From positions 744,001-808,000 of the forward strand of contig JADJKB010000003.1 of the NCBI GenBank assembly GCA_016706225.1: a DNA stretch of 64,000 nucleotides, read 5' to 3'. The DNA is from Myxococcales bacterium (GTDB taxonomy: Bacteria; Myxococcota_A; Polyangia; Polyangiales; Polyangiaceae). The notes below the pieces were generated by a model that was given only the letters and a program-made list of their open reading frames with translations, was not told the origin of the DNA and searched no databases. The position numbers and the translations under genes were made by a program. Below, one piece after another: positions 1 to 7,553 of the stretch; within the stretch, counting starts at the first letter, position 1, and each line of letters begins with the position of its first letter.

Positions 1-887
1 AGAAGTTTGCCGTTCTCGGAGCGCACGCCGAAATAGCGTTGATGGCCCTTGGCGACGTCCAGGATGACCCGCTCCGGCAACATCAACAGAGCCTCATCGA
101 AGCTGCCGACCACGACCTCGGGTTCTTCCACCAGAGACAGGTTTTCTTCGACCAAGAAGTCGTCTTCGATCAACACGCCGCCGGCCTGTTTTGCGGCCGC
201 ATGCAGGCGCTCGACCATGGTGCGCCGCCGGTCGTCGACCTCGGCAAACACGTGATGCTCACGCAGATGCGCGAGGTAATCGCTGGCACGCTCGAGCGGG
301 TGGGCACCGGGCGCGAGAAATCGGTGACCCTCGGTCGTTCGCCCGGAACGCACCCCTGCGAAAGAAAAATCGATGGCGCTCGGACCGAGCAGAGCGCACA
401 GCCAGCGCACCGGGCGGCCAAACGCTACTTCTTCGGTCGACCAGCGCATCGACTTCTTGAACGTCAGCTTCGCGCACACGTCTGCCAGGGCCGCGGGCAA
501 CAGCGCCGCGGCCGGCGCACCTTTTTCGCGGCGTCGCCCGCTCAGGTACTCACCCTTCTCCGTCGCCGAGCGCGTGAGCGCCGCGACGTCACAGCCGAGC
601 TTCTGTGCAAAAGCCTGAGCCGCTTTGGTCGGAGCCCCGGCGGCGTCGAAGGCCACGCGCGCGGGTGGCCCCAGGACCTCTTCGTCGAGATCCGGCTGTT
701 GGTCGGCGAGCTCGGTGGCCCACACGGCGAGGCGTCGGGGGGTGCCCGCGGACTTCACCTCACCACACGTCAGCCGCAGCTCCGTCAGCTTCGTGCGAAG
801 CAGTGCCGGTAGCGCCTCGACACCGTGGGCGACGAACGACGCAGGAAGCTCCTCGGTCCCGATCTCTAGAAGTAACGTCTCGGCCAT
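1..887 (-). CDS. glyS: Glycyl-tRNA synthetase beta subunit, N-terminal part (runs off left edge)
   Basis: Reading leftwards from the ATG at 887 the frame stays open to the edge, giving about 295 residues that begin MAETLLLEIGTEELPASF, the characteristic start of GlyS. The family's LGPP, GRPVRW and RYFGV-type segments follow in the right order. With the alpha subunit GlyQ it charges tRNA-Gly in the cytoplasm; the beta subunit carries tRNA-recognition and HD-like regions. The C-terminal half (roughly 400 residues in typical family members) and the stop lie outside the window, so intactness cannot be judged. The gene is divergent from the lipoprotein gene starting at 1030, leaving about 140 bp for both promoters. 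Confidence 0.95.
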   Translation of the reverse strand, partial: MAETLLLEIGTEELPASFVAHGVEALPALLRTKLTELRLTCGEVKSAGTPRRLAVWATELADQQPDLDEEVLGPPARVAFDAAGAPTKAAQAFAQKLGCDVAALTRSATEKGEYLSGRRREKGAPAAALLPAALADVCAKLTFKKSMRWSTEEVAFGRPVRWLCALLGPSAIDFSFAGVRSGRTTEGHRFLAPGAHPLERASDYLAHLREHHVFAEVDDRRRTMVERLHAAAKQAGGVLIEDDFLVEENLSLVEEPEVVVGSFDEALLMLPERVILDVAKGHQRYFGVRSENGKL

Positions 888-1029
888 GGAAGGCGGGCAC
901 GCTACCTCACCCCCGCCGGATCGAGTAGCCGCGTTGCGCCACGGCGGCGCGAAAAGCCGCTCGTGGGGGCACCGCGCGGCGCACATCTTCCGAGGCGGCC
1001 CCGAGAAATTCACGCTAAGCTTCGGGCGC

Positions 1030-2043
1030 TTGTCATTGACCCGTTCATCGACTCGGTTGTTCGTGCTCGCGAGCCTCGCGCTCGCGGCACTGCAGTGCTC
1101 TTTCCCGGAGCACGACTTCATTCCGGCTGATCAGTTCGAGAATTTGAAGGACTCGGGCCAGCCCGGCGGCGCGGGCGGGTTTGGTGCCGTCGGGGGAGCG
1201 GGCGGCGCCGCGGGCGCGGGCGGCACCATCGCAGGAGGCGGGGGTGGTGCAGGCGGTGGCGGCGGCGTGACCGGTGGCGGAGGTGCGGGCGGAAGCGGCG
1301 GCGCAACCGGCGGCACCGGCGGCGCAACCGGCGGGACCGGAGGCAAGGGTGGCACCGGCGGAACCGGTGGCGGCACCGGCGGGACGACCGGTGGGACCGG
1401 AGGAACGGGTGGCACCGGTGGGACGGGTGGCGCTACGGGCGGCACCGGCGGGGCGGGTGGCGCTACGGGCGGAACGGGTGGCACGGGCGGAACGGGTGGC
1501 GCGGGCGGAACGGGTGGCGCTACGGGTGGCACTGGCGGCGCAACGGGTGGCACCGGCGGTACGACCTGCGCCAAGCTCGTGATCAACGAGATCTCTCCCG
1601 ACGGCGCAACGGGCACCGACGAGTTCGTCGAACTTCACAACGCCGGCACTTGCAGCGCGAACCTCGGCACCTGGTCCCTCAAGTACATCAACGCCAACAA
1701 CACGACTTCGGGGTCCACCTACTGGAGTGGGCTCAACACGGACTCCATCGCGGTCGGCGGCTACTTCGTAATCGGCGGCACTACCTTCACACCGAAGGAC
1801 GCTTCGCTGAGCAGCGGACTGGCCGCCGGAGGTGGCGGCGTGGCGCTGTTCGACGGCACGACGATCAAGGACAGCATGGCCTACGGCAGCGCCATCGCTG
1901 GCCACCCTTACCTCGAAGGCACGACACCGGTCGCGAACATCCCCAGCAGCCAATCCGCCGCACGCAAGCCAAACGGCACGGATACCAACGTGAACTCTGC
2001 GGACTTCAAGATCGGCGCCCGCACCGCCGGCGCGACCAACTGA
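1030..2043 (+). CDS. Lipoprotein with Gly/Thr-rich spacer and C-terminal lamin-tail domain
   Basis: A 337-residue product starts at a TTG at 1030 (TTG at 1036 is the alternative). The open frame extends further upstream but there runs antisense to glyS. The N-terminus is basic plus hydrophobic and ends LAALQC, an imperfect lipobox. Residues ~45-175 are almost pure GGTGG-type repeats. The last ~155 residues (VINEISP, DEFVELHN, LGTWSL) match the lamin-tail domain (PF00932), an immunoglobulin-like beta fold found in bacterial surface and nuclease proteins. It is probably anchored in a membrane with the domain held out on the Gly spacer. The ligand is unknown. Start choice is the weakest point. 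Confidence 0.75.
   Translation: MSLTRSSTRLFVLASLALAALQCSFPEHDFIPADQFENLKDSGQPGGAGGFGAVGGAGGAAGAGGTIAGGGGGAGGGGGVTGGGGAGGSGGATGGTGGATGGTGGKGGTGGTGGGTGGTTGGTGGTGGTGGTGGATGGTGGAGGATGGTGGTGGTGGAGGTGGATGGTGGATGGTGGTTCAKLVINEISPDGATGTDEFVELHNAGTCSANLGTWSLKYINANNTTSGSTYWSGLNTDSIAVGGYFVIGGTTFTPKDASLSSGLAAGGGGVALFDGTTIKDSMAYGSAIAGHPYLEGTTPVANIPSSQSAARKPNGTDTNVNSADFKIGARTAGATN
1164..1563 (+). repeat. Gly/Thr-codon tandem repeat (GGTGG spacer)
   Basis: Degenerate 9-18 bp units of GGC ACC GGC GGN type run for about 400 bp inside the lamin-tail lipoprotein gene and encode the Gly/Thr/Ala spacer. Such repeats are prone to slippage, so the length may vary between strains or assemblies. Confidence 0.8.
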
Positions 2044-2050
2044 GACTCGT

Positions 2051-2245
2051 ATGAAGATCGTTTGCCCGACCTGCCAGAAGACCATCGACGACGCGCCCGA
2101 CGATTTTCCGCCACGTCCGTTCTGCTCGGCACGCTGCAAGCTCATCGACCTGGGGAACTGGTTCGACGGCTCCTATCGCATGAGTGAGCCCATCGACGCG
2201 CTGGAGTCCGAGACGTCCGACTCCGGTGACTCGAAGCTGAACTGA
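2051..2245 (+). CDS. yacG: DNA gyrase inhibitor YacG (zinc-binding)
   Basis: This 64-residue protein starts MKIVCPTCQK and carries the complete YacG zinc motif: CPTC near the N-terminus and CSARC about 20 residues later, followed by the family segment DLGNWFDGSYR. YacG binds one zinc ion and inhibits gyrase by interacting with GyrB. Its length equals that of E. coli YacG. It begins 7 bp after the lamin-tail gene stop and could be co-transcribed with it. The C-terminal tail (SETSDSGDSKLN) is acidic and probably flexible, as in the family. Confidence 0.93.
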   Translation: MKIVCPTCQKTIDDAPDDFPPRPFCSARCKLIDLGNWFDGSYRMSEPIDALESETSDSGDSKLN

Positions 2246-2268
2246 GCAATTACGGGGCTTTTTGACGG

Positions 2269-2277
2269 TGCTAGACT
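2269..2277 (+). promoter_or_regulatory. Candidate extended -10 element of hslO
   Basis: TGCTAGACT ends 12 bp before the hslO ATG and fits an extended -10 (TGnTAnnnT). No convincing -35 is present at the right distance. A near-identical element sits exactly 12 bp before the kinase at 4990. Inference only. Confidence 0.35.
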
Positions 2278-2289
2278 GAGCTTCGTCTG

Positions 2290-3147
2290 ATGCTTGCCGG
2301 CGGCGACAGCGTGCTCCGGGCGATCACCAACGACGGTGCCTTTCGCGTCGTGGTCGCCAAGACTACCAGCACCGTGCGCGGGGTGATGGCCGCGCAACGG
2401 GGGAACGCCGTCACCGCTCGGGCGTTTGGGGATCTGATCACCGGCTCGGTGCTCTTCCGCGAGACGATGGCGCCGAACCTGCGAGTGCAGAGCGTGCTGC
2501 GCGGGGTCGACGGGCGCGGCAGCTTGATCGCCGACTCGCACCCGTCGGGCATGACCCGCGGACTCATTCAGCTGCCGGAGGACAGCGACCGGGTGAACAC
2601 CGGGCCCGGCGCGCTGCTGCAGCTGATGCGCACGCTGCCAGGCGGGCGCATCAACCAAGGGGTCGTCGAGATGCCGGCGGGCGGTGACATGTCCCAGGCC
2701 CTGATGGCGTACATGCAAATCTCGGAGCAGGTCGTGAGCATGATCGCCGTCGGAACGCTGCACGAGAAGGGCGAGGTCACCGCTGCGGGGGGTTACCTGG
2801 TGCAGCTGTTGCCGGAGGTCGGTCGCGGGCCGCTGATGATCATGACCGAGCGCCTGCGCGACTTCGAGAGCATCGACGCCGAGCTGCACAATGCGGCCTT
2901 CACCCCACGTCACCTCTTGGACGAGTTGCTTCACGGCATGGAGCACACGCGTCTGGATGAGCGCAGCGTCGGTTTTGCATGTTGGTGCGATGAACTGCGG
3001 CTGTTGTCGGTCCTCGCCACGCTGGACCGGGCGGAGATCGAGGATCTGATCGCGGAGGGGCGAGCCCTCGACATCTCTTGCGACTACTGCAACGCGCCGT
3101 ATCAGATCGCCCCCGCCAAGCTGCGCGGCCTGGTCGACGCGAGTTGA
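2290..3147 (+). CDS. hslO: Hsp33 redox-regulated chaperone
   Basis: The 285-residue product starts MLAGGDSVLRAITNDGAFRV, the normal Hsp33 N-terminus. Near the C-terminus it has CWC and, about 33 residues later, CDYC, the four zinc-binding cysteines of the redox switch (CxC plus CxxC). Under oxidative stress zinc release and disulfide formation activate the cytoplasmic holdase. Length matches the family (about 290). A TAGACT box lies 12 bp upstream of the ATG, so the leader would be very short. It follows yacG on the same strand. Confidence 0.95.
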   Translation: MLAGGDSVLRAITNDGAFRVVVAKTTSTVRGVMAAQRGNAVTARAFGDLITGSVLFRETMAPNLRVQSVLRGVDGRGSLIADSHPSGMTRGLIQLPEDSDRVNTGPGALLQLMRTLPGGRINQGVVEMPAGGDMSQALMAYMQISEQVVSMIAVGTLHEKGEVTAAGGYLVQLLPEVGRGPLMIMTERLRDFESIDAELHNAAFTPRHLLDELLHGMEHTRLDERSVGFACWCDELRLLSVLATLDRAEIEDLIAEGRALDISCDYCNAPYQIAPAKLRGLVDAS

Positions 3148-3175
3148 GCCAAAGCCGGTGTATGCTGCGCGCCGC

Positions 3176-4891
3176 ATGCGCCCGGCGAGCACGGCTCTGT
3201 TTGCGGTCTGGCTGACCGGCTGCACGCCAGCCGCCCCGCCCGAGGCCCAGCCTCCGCTCACGCCAACTTCGCCGCCCTTGGCTGAGCCGGCTGAGACCGT
3301 CATCACGATCGTCGGGACCAACGACGTGCACGGGCACATCGAGCACCTGCCCGCGTTCGGCGGGTACGTCGAGCGGCTCCGAGAGCTGCGACGCGCGGAC
3401 GGTGGCGTCGTGCTCGTCGACGCTGGCGACATGTTCCAGGGGACTCTCGAGTCGAACCTGAACGAGGGGGCGGCGGTGATCGCCGCCTTCAACAGCCTCG
3501 GGTACACCGCTGCGGCGCTCGGCAACCACGATTTCGACTACGGGCCGGTGGGCGATCTCGAGCCGTCCTCCGGCGCCGATCCCGCGGGAGCGTTGCGGGC
3601 GCGTCTGACCCAGGCACGGTTCCCGGTGCTCTCTGCCAACCTGGTCGACACGAAGACCCGTCGCTCACCTGGCTGGAAGAACCTCAGCGCCTCGACGTTG
3701 GTGGAGGTGGCGGGTGTGAAGCTGGGCATCGTCGGCGTGCTGACCCACGAGACACCGAGCATCGTCATGCCGGCGTATTTCGTCGGGCTCGACGTGACGC
3801 CCCTCGCCCCGGCCATCGGCGCCGAGGCGAAGCTCCTGCGAGAGCAAGGCGCACGAGCCGTACTCGCCGTCGCTCACGCCGGCGGCAAGTGTCACAGCTT
3901 CGACGACGCCCGGCGCGAGAGCGCGTGTGCACCAGACGAAGAGCTCAACCGAGTGCTCGCCCAGTTGCCGCAGAACAGCGTGGATGCCGTCATTGGCGGG
4001 CATACCCACCAGGGGGTCGCGCATTTTCTGTCGGGCATCGCCGTCGCCGAGTCCTTCTGTTACGGCCGGGCGTTCTCCCGCATCGACCTCCACGTGCCTC
4101 GGGACGCCTCTCAGCCCGTGAGCGCAAAGCTGTTTCCTCCGAGGGAAATCTGCATCGATGTGAACGCGGCCGAGTGCTCACCCGGAAGCTACGAACAGCG
4201 CACGATCGTCCCGAGCGCCACCATCGAAGCCGTGGTATCGCCGTTTCGCGAGACCGCGCGCAAACGCCGCGCGGAGCGCCTCGGCGTCGAGGTCATACAC
4301 GCCGTGCTGTCCGAGCACGGCAGTGAGTCAGCGCTCGGCAACCTGCTCAGCGATCTGCTGCTCGCTGCCACGCCGGGCGCCGACATCGCGCTGCTGAACG
4401 GTGGCGGGCTGCGCGCGCCGCTCCCTGTGGGTGACCTGACCTACGGGCAGCTCTACGAGAGCCAACCCTTCGACAACCGAGTCGCCCGCCTCACGCTCGC
4501 CGTCGCCGCGTTGCGCGAGGTGCTCAGGCTGCATCTGGAGCGAGGTCGACACGGCATCCTCTCCATCGCCGGGGCCCGCGTCGAGGCGCGATGCATCGGG
4601 GATCGCCTCGAGGTGGCGCTCATCCGGCCGAATGGCAAACCGCTCACGGACGCCGAGCGTGTCACGATCGTCACGAGTGACTACCTGGCATCCGGCGGCG
4701 ACGAGCTCTTCGCCGGCGCCGGTCGCCCGGCCGTTCCGTTCGCGACCGAGACACTCACGGTCCGCGACGCCCTCGCTGGCGAGCTCAGACGACACAACGG
4801 AAGCCTGGACGGGGAAGACCCAAAGCTCCTCGATCCGAAGCGACCTCGACTCCGGCTGCCGAGCGCCCGCCCGATCCGCTGCGGCAAGTGA
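3176..4891 (+). CDS. 5'-nucleotidase/UshA-like metallophosphoesterase lipoprotein
   Basis: A 571-residue protein from the ATG at 3176; a GTG at 3158 adds six residues but spoils the signal peptide. The signal ends in lipobox LTGC and a Pro-rich linker follows. The metallophosphoesterase domain shows TNDVHGH, DAGDMFQG, GNHDFDYG and GHTHQG, the metal ligands of the family. The C-terminal nucleotidase domain shows NLLSD, NGGGLRAPL and YGQLYESQPFDN. Together this is the UshA/CpdB-like two-domain architecture that hydrolyses nucleotides or nucleotide sugars outside the cytoplasm. The exact substrate cannot be told. A TATGCT box lies 9 bp before the ATG. Confidence 0.88.
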   Translation: MRPASTALFAVWLTGCTPAAPPEAQPPLTPTSPPLAEPAETVITIVGTNDVHGHIEHLPAFGGYVERLRELRRADGGVVLVDAGDMFQGTLESNLNEGAAVIAAFNSLGYTAAALGNHDFDYGPVGDLEPSSGADPAGALRARLTQARFPVLSANLVDTKTRRSPGWKNLSASTLVEVAGVKLGIVGVLTHETPSIVMPAYFVGLDVTPLAPAIGAEAKLLREQGARAVLAVAHAGGKCHSFDDARRESACAPDEELNRVLAQLPQNSVDAVIGGHTHQGVAHFLSGIAVAESFCYGRAFSRIDLHVPRDASQPVSAKLFPPREICIDVNAAECSPGSYEQRTIVPSATIEAVVSPFRETARKRRAERLGVEVIHAVLSEHGSESALGNLLSDLLLAATPGADIALLNGGGLRAPLPVGDLTYGQLYESQPFDNRVARLTLAVAALREVLRLHLERGRHGILSIAGARVEARCIGDRLEVALIRPNGKPLTDAERVTIVTSDYLASGGDELFAGAGRPAVPFATETLTVRDALAGELRRHNGSLDGEDPKLLDPKRPRLRLPSARPIRCGK

Positions 4892-4968
4892 GGGGCGGCG
4901 CCCGTCCATGTAGGGAAATTCCAGACCTAGGTGGGAACGGCCCGAATCTCGCTGGCTCGGGGGTCGCG

Positions 4969-4977
4969 TGCTAACTT
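4969..4977 (+). promoter_or_regulatory. Candidate extended -10 element of the kinase gene at 4990
   Basis: TGCTAACTT lies 12 bp before the ATG, the same geometry as the element in front of hslO. No clear -35 is visible. Confidence 0.33.
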
Positions 4978-4989
4978 GAGCACGCTGGG

Positions 4990-6516
4990 ATGAAGGGTCC
5001 GACCACACCCGACGACCTCCTGGATTCGGCCGATACGATCTCGGTCGAGACCCAGAAGGTCAGCGTGTCGACGAAGAGCGTCGACCTGACCGCCGGGCAG
5101 TTGATCGGCGGGAAATACCGGCTGGTCCGCCGGCTGGGTGAAGGCGGAATGGCCAGCGTCTGGGTCGCCCACAACGAGGCCCTCGACATCAACGTCGCCA
5201 TCAAGTTCATCCGCTCGGATCTCGCCAACGCGGACCTCGGCAATCGGCTGTTGCAGGAAGCTCGGGCGGCAGCGCGCCTCGGACACCCAGGCATCGTGCG
5301 GGTCTCGGACTTCGGCAAGACCGCGACCGGCGACCCGTACATCGTGATGGAGCTCTTGAACGGCGAAGATCTCGGTGAGGTGATCAAACGCAAGGGTCCG
5401 ATGGCGCCGCTCAAGGCGGTGCGCACTCTGCTGCCCATCGTCGATGCGCTGGCGGTCGCACACGGCAAGAAGATCGTGCACCGCGATCTGAAACCCGAGA
5501 ACATCTTCCTGGCGCAAGAAGAGAACGGCAAGGTCCAGCCCAAGGTCGTCGACTTTGGCATTGCCAAGCTCGAACAAGACGACACGGCCCGCATCACTCA
5601 GATGGGCGCCGCCATGGGCAGCCCGGCGTACATGTCACCGGAGCAGGCTCGCGGCCTGGACGTCGACGCACGCACGGACGTGTGGGCGATGTGTGTCGTC
5701 TTTTACGAGGTCATGACCGGCAGCCTGCCGTTCAACGGAAATTCGTACACCGCGCTGGTGGTTGCGATTCTCGAAGGCAAACCGAAGCCGCTCACCGAGC
5801 TCGGGATCGGCGACGACGAGCTGTGGCGGATCGTCGCCAAGGGGCTGGAAAAGGACGAAAACCTCCGCTGGCCAAACATGCGCGAGCTGGGCGGCGCCCT
5901 CGCGCGCTGGGCGCTCGCGCACAGCGTGGCCGACGACATCACGGGCTCGAATCTGCAGAGCTCCTGGGTCGAGCGCCCGCCGGATTCGATGCCGATGGAG
6001 GGCAATTCGATGATGCCGGCCGCTCAGTCCGCGGTCGCTGGTACCGGCTCCGGACCTGCCGCGACTCAGCTGTCTGCCACCGTGTCCGGCGCAAGTGTGG
6101 CTCGCAGTCGCTCGACCGTCGTGATCGTCGGCGTCAGCGTGGTGGTCGCGCTCGTCATCGGGGCTGGTGTTGCCCTGCGGGCGCTCAGCGGGCCAACGCC
6201 GAAACCGGAGGCCGAGAACTCAGCAGTCTTCACCGCCTCCACCGCGCTGGGCGCGAGCACGCCGGTGGTACCCACGGTGATGCCGACGGCGCCGAGCGCT
6301 GCGCCCGAAGCCAGCCCCGAGCCGGCGATGAGCGCGGAGCCCGAGGCGAGCGCCAAGACGCCGATGCCCGCACACAAGCCCAGCGTCAAAAATCCCGCGG
6401 TTGGCGGCAAGCCAGTGGCCAAGCCGCCGGAGACGCCAAAGGTCCCCGAAAAAACGCCGGACAAGCCAGCCAAGCCACCGGAGAAAGATCCGTTGGACAC
6501 GCTGAAGCCCTTCTGA
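4990..6516 (+). CDS. Membrane-anchored Ser/Thr protein kinase (PknB type)
   Basis: A 508-residue protein. The kinase domain spans about residues 43-300: glycine loop LGEGGMASVW, ATP-anchoring Lys in VAIKF, catalytic HRDLKPENI, DFGIAKL, and YMSPEQ, so it should be active. A single membrane segment lies near residues 377-400. The remaining ~105 residues are Pro/Ala/Glu/Lys-rich, low complexity, and would lie outside the inner membrane. The next gene, 8 bp downstream, encodes a secreted TPR/PEGA protein, and the same pairing recurs at 22384-24901. This suggests a kinase with an extracytoplasmic partner. Substrates are unknown. Confidence 0.93.
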   Translation: MKGPTTPDDLLDSADTISVETQKVSVSTKSVDLTAGQLIGGKYRLVRRLGEGGMASVWVAHNEALDINVAIKFIRSDLANADLGNRLLQEARAAARLGHPGIVRVSDFGKTATGDPYIVMELLNGEDLGEVIKRKGPMAPLKAVRTLLPIVDALAVAHGKKIVHRDLKPENIFLAQEENGKVQPKVVDFGIAKLEQDDTARITQMGAAMGSPAYMSPEQARGLDVDARTDVWAMCVVFYEVMTGSLPFNGNSYTALVVAILEGKPKPLTELGIGDDELWRIVAKGLEKDENLRWPNMRELGGALARWALAHSVADDITGSNLQSSWVERPPDSMPMEGNSMMPAAQSAVAGTGSGPAATQLSATVSGASVARSRSTVVIVGVSVVVALVIGAGVALRALSGPTPKPEAENSAVFTASTALGASTPVVPTVMPTAPSAAPEASPEPAMSAEPEASAKTPMPAHKPSVKNPAVGGKPVAKPPETPKVPEKTPDKPAKPPEKDPLDTLKPF

Positions 6517-6524
6517 GCTTTTGT

Positions 6525-7544
6525 ATGGAGTATCGAGCTTTCTTGCGCGGGGTGCTCTCCGCTTGTGCATTCGCTGGGACACTTGCCCTGGCACCGCTCA
6601 CGGCGAGCGCAGAGCCCGCGGCCAAACCGGTGGCGGCGCAGGCCGCCAGAGATCCCGCCGCGAAGGCCCGGGCGCAGAAGCACTTCGAGCGTGGTGTCGT
6701 CGCCTTCAAGGACAACCGCTTCAAAGACGCGGTCGACGCCTTCCTGGACGCCCACCGAGAGTTTCCCAGCCCCGCCCTCAGCTACAATGCGGCCCGCGCC
6801 TACGACAAACTGCTCGATGCCGCCGGGGCGTTGCGCTTCTACCGTGAGTATCTCCGACAGACTCCCGACGCGAGCGACCGCGCGAACGTGGACAAGCGCA
6901 TCGGAGAGCTGGAAAGCAAACTGCAGACCGAGCGCGGGCGTCAGCAAGTGACGATCTTGTCGAACGTGGCGGGCGCGACAGTGCGCATCGACGACCAACC
7001 CGTCGGAGTCGCACCGTGGACTGGGGAAATCCTCCCGGGCAAACACCGGGTGAAGCTGTCTCTCGACGGTTACCAAGACGCGGAGGAGCCGTTCGAGCTC
7101 GACGCTCACCGCGCGATGGACGTCAGTGTGACACTCGAGGTCGCGGTCGCCGCGGCGCCCGGAGCAACAAAAGCATCGAAGGCGGAGCCGATCGACCGGG
7201 GCACCCCGCAGACTGGCAGCGTCAGCTGGATGACCTGGACAGCGTTTGGGGTCGGCGCCGTGGCCCTCGGTGGCGCCGCGGTCTTCGAGGTCATGCGCTC
7301 GAGCGCAGAGGAAGACGTCAAGAACGAGCCAACACAGGTTGCTCGTCACGATGCCTTCGACAAGATGGAGAGCCGGCAGAAGACCGCCCGCATCTTCGCT
7401 GGCGTCGGTGCCGTGGCCGTCGTGGCCGGCGGTGTGCTGCTGGCGCTGGACCTGACCAAGGCACCCACCCAAGAGAAACAACCTTCGGTGGGGCTCGCCT
7501 GCCTGCCGGGTAGCTGCGCCGCGACCTTTGCCGGGCGCTTTTGA
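6525..7544 (+). CDS. Secreted TPR-PEGA protein with C-terminal membrane hairpin
   Basis: A 339-residue protein. It has a cleavable-looking signal peptide (ends LTASAEP), two or three TPR-like helices (AQKHFERGVVAFKDNRF, then SYNAARAYDKL), and a PEGA domain at about residues 145-205 (VTILSNVAGATVRIDDQPVG, then PGKHRVKLSLDGY). Two hydrophobic segments at ~228-246 and ~290-308 follow. It starts 8 bp after the kinase stop, so the two are almost certainly co-transcribed. TPR and PEGA domains bind proteins or cell-wall ligands, so a sensing or scaffold role for the kinase is inferred. The homologue at 23861 has the same architecture. Confidence 0.82.
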   Translation: MEYRAFLRGVLSACAFAGTLALAPLTASAEPAAKPVAAQAARDPAAKARAQKHFERGVVAFKDNRFKDAVDAFLDAHREFPSPALSYNAARAYDKLLDAAGALRFYREYLRQTPDASDRANVDKRIGELESKLQTERGRQQVTILSNVAGATVRIDDQPVGVAPWTGEILPGKHRVKLSLDGYQDAEEPFELDAHRAMDVSVTLEVAVAAAPGATKASKAEPIDRGTPQTGSVSWMTWTAFGVGAVALGGAAVFEVMRSSAEEDVKNEPTQVARHDAFDKMESRQKTARIFAGVGAVAVVAGGVLLALDLTKAPTQEKQPSVGLACLPGSCAATFAGRF

Positions 7545-7553
7545 GGGGAAACC

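Noticed and set aside
625..1029. N-terminal extension of the lamin-tail lipoprotein frame
   Set aside because: It runs antisense through the start of glyS and would bury the signal peptide; the TTG at 1030 gives a proper lipoprotein start.
1131..1616. Minus-strand Pro/Val-rich frame opposite the Gly/Thr spacer
   Set aside because: Antisense reading of GGC/ACC repeats; no start context and pure low complexity.
2262..2267. TTGACG as the -35 of hslO
   Set aside because: Only 4 bp separate it from the TAGACT box, so the two cannot belong to one promoter.
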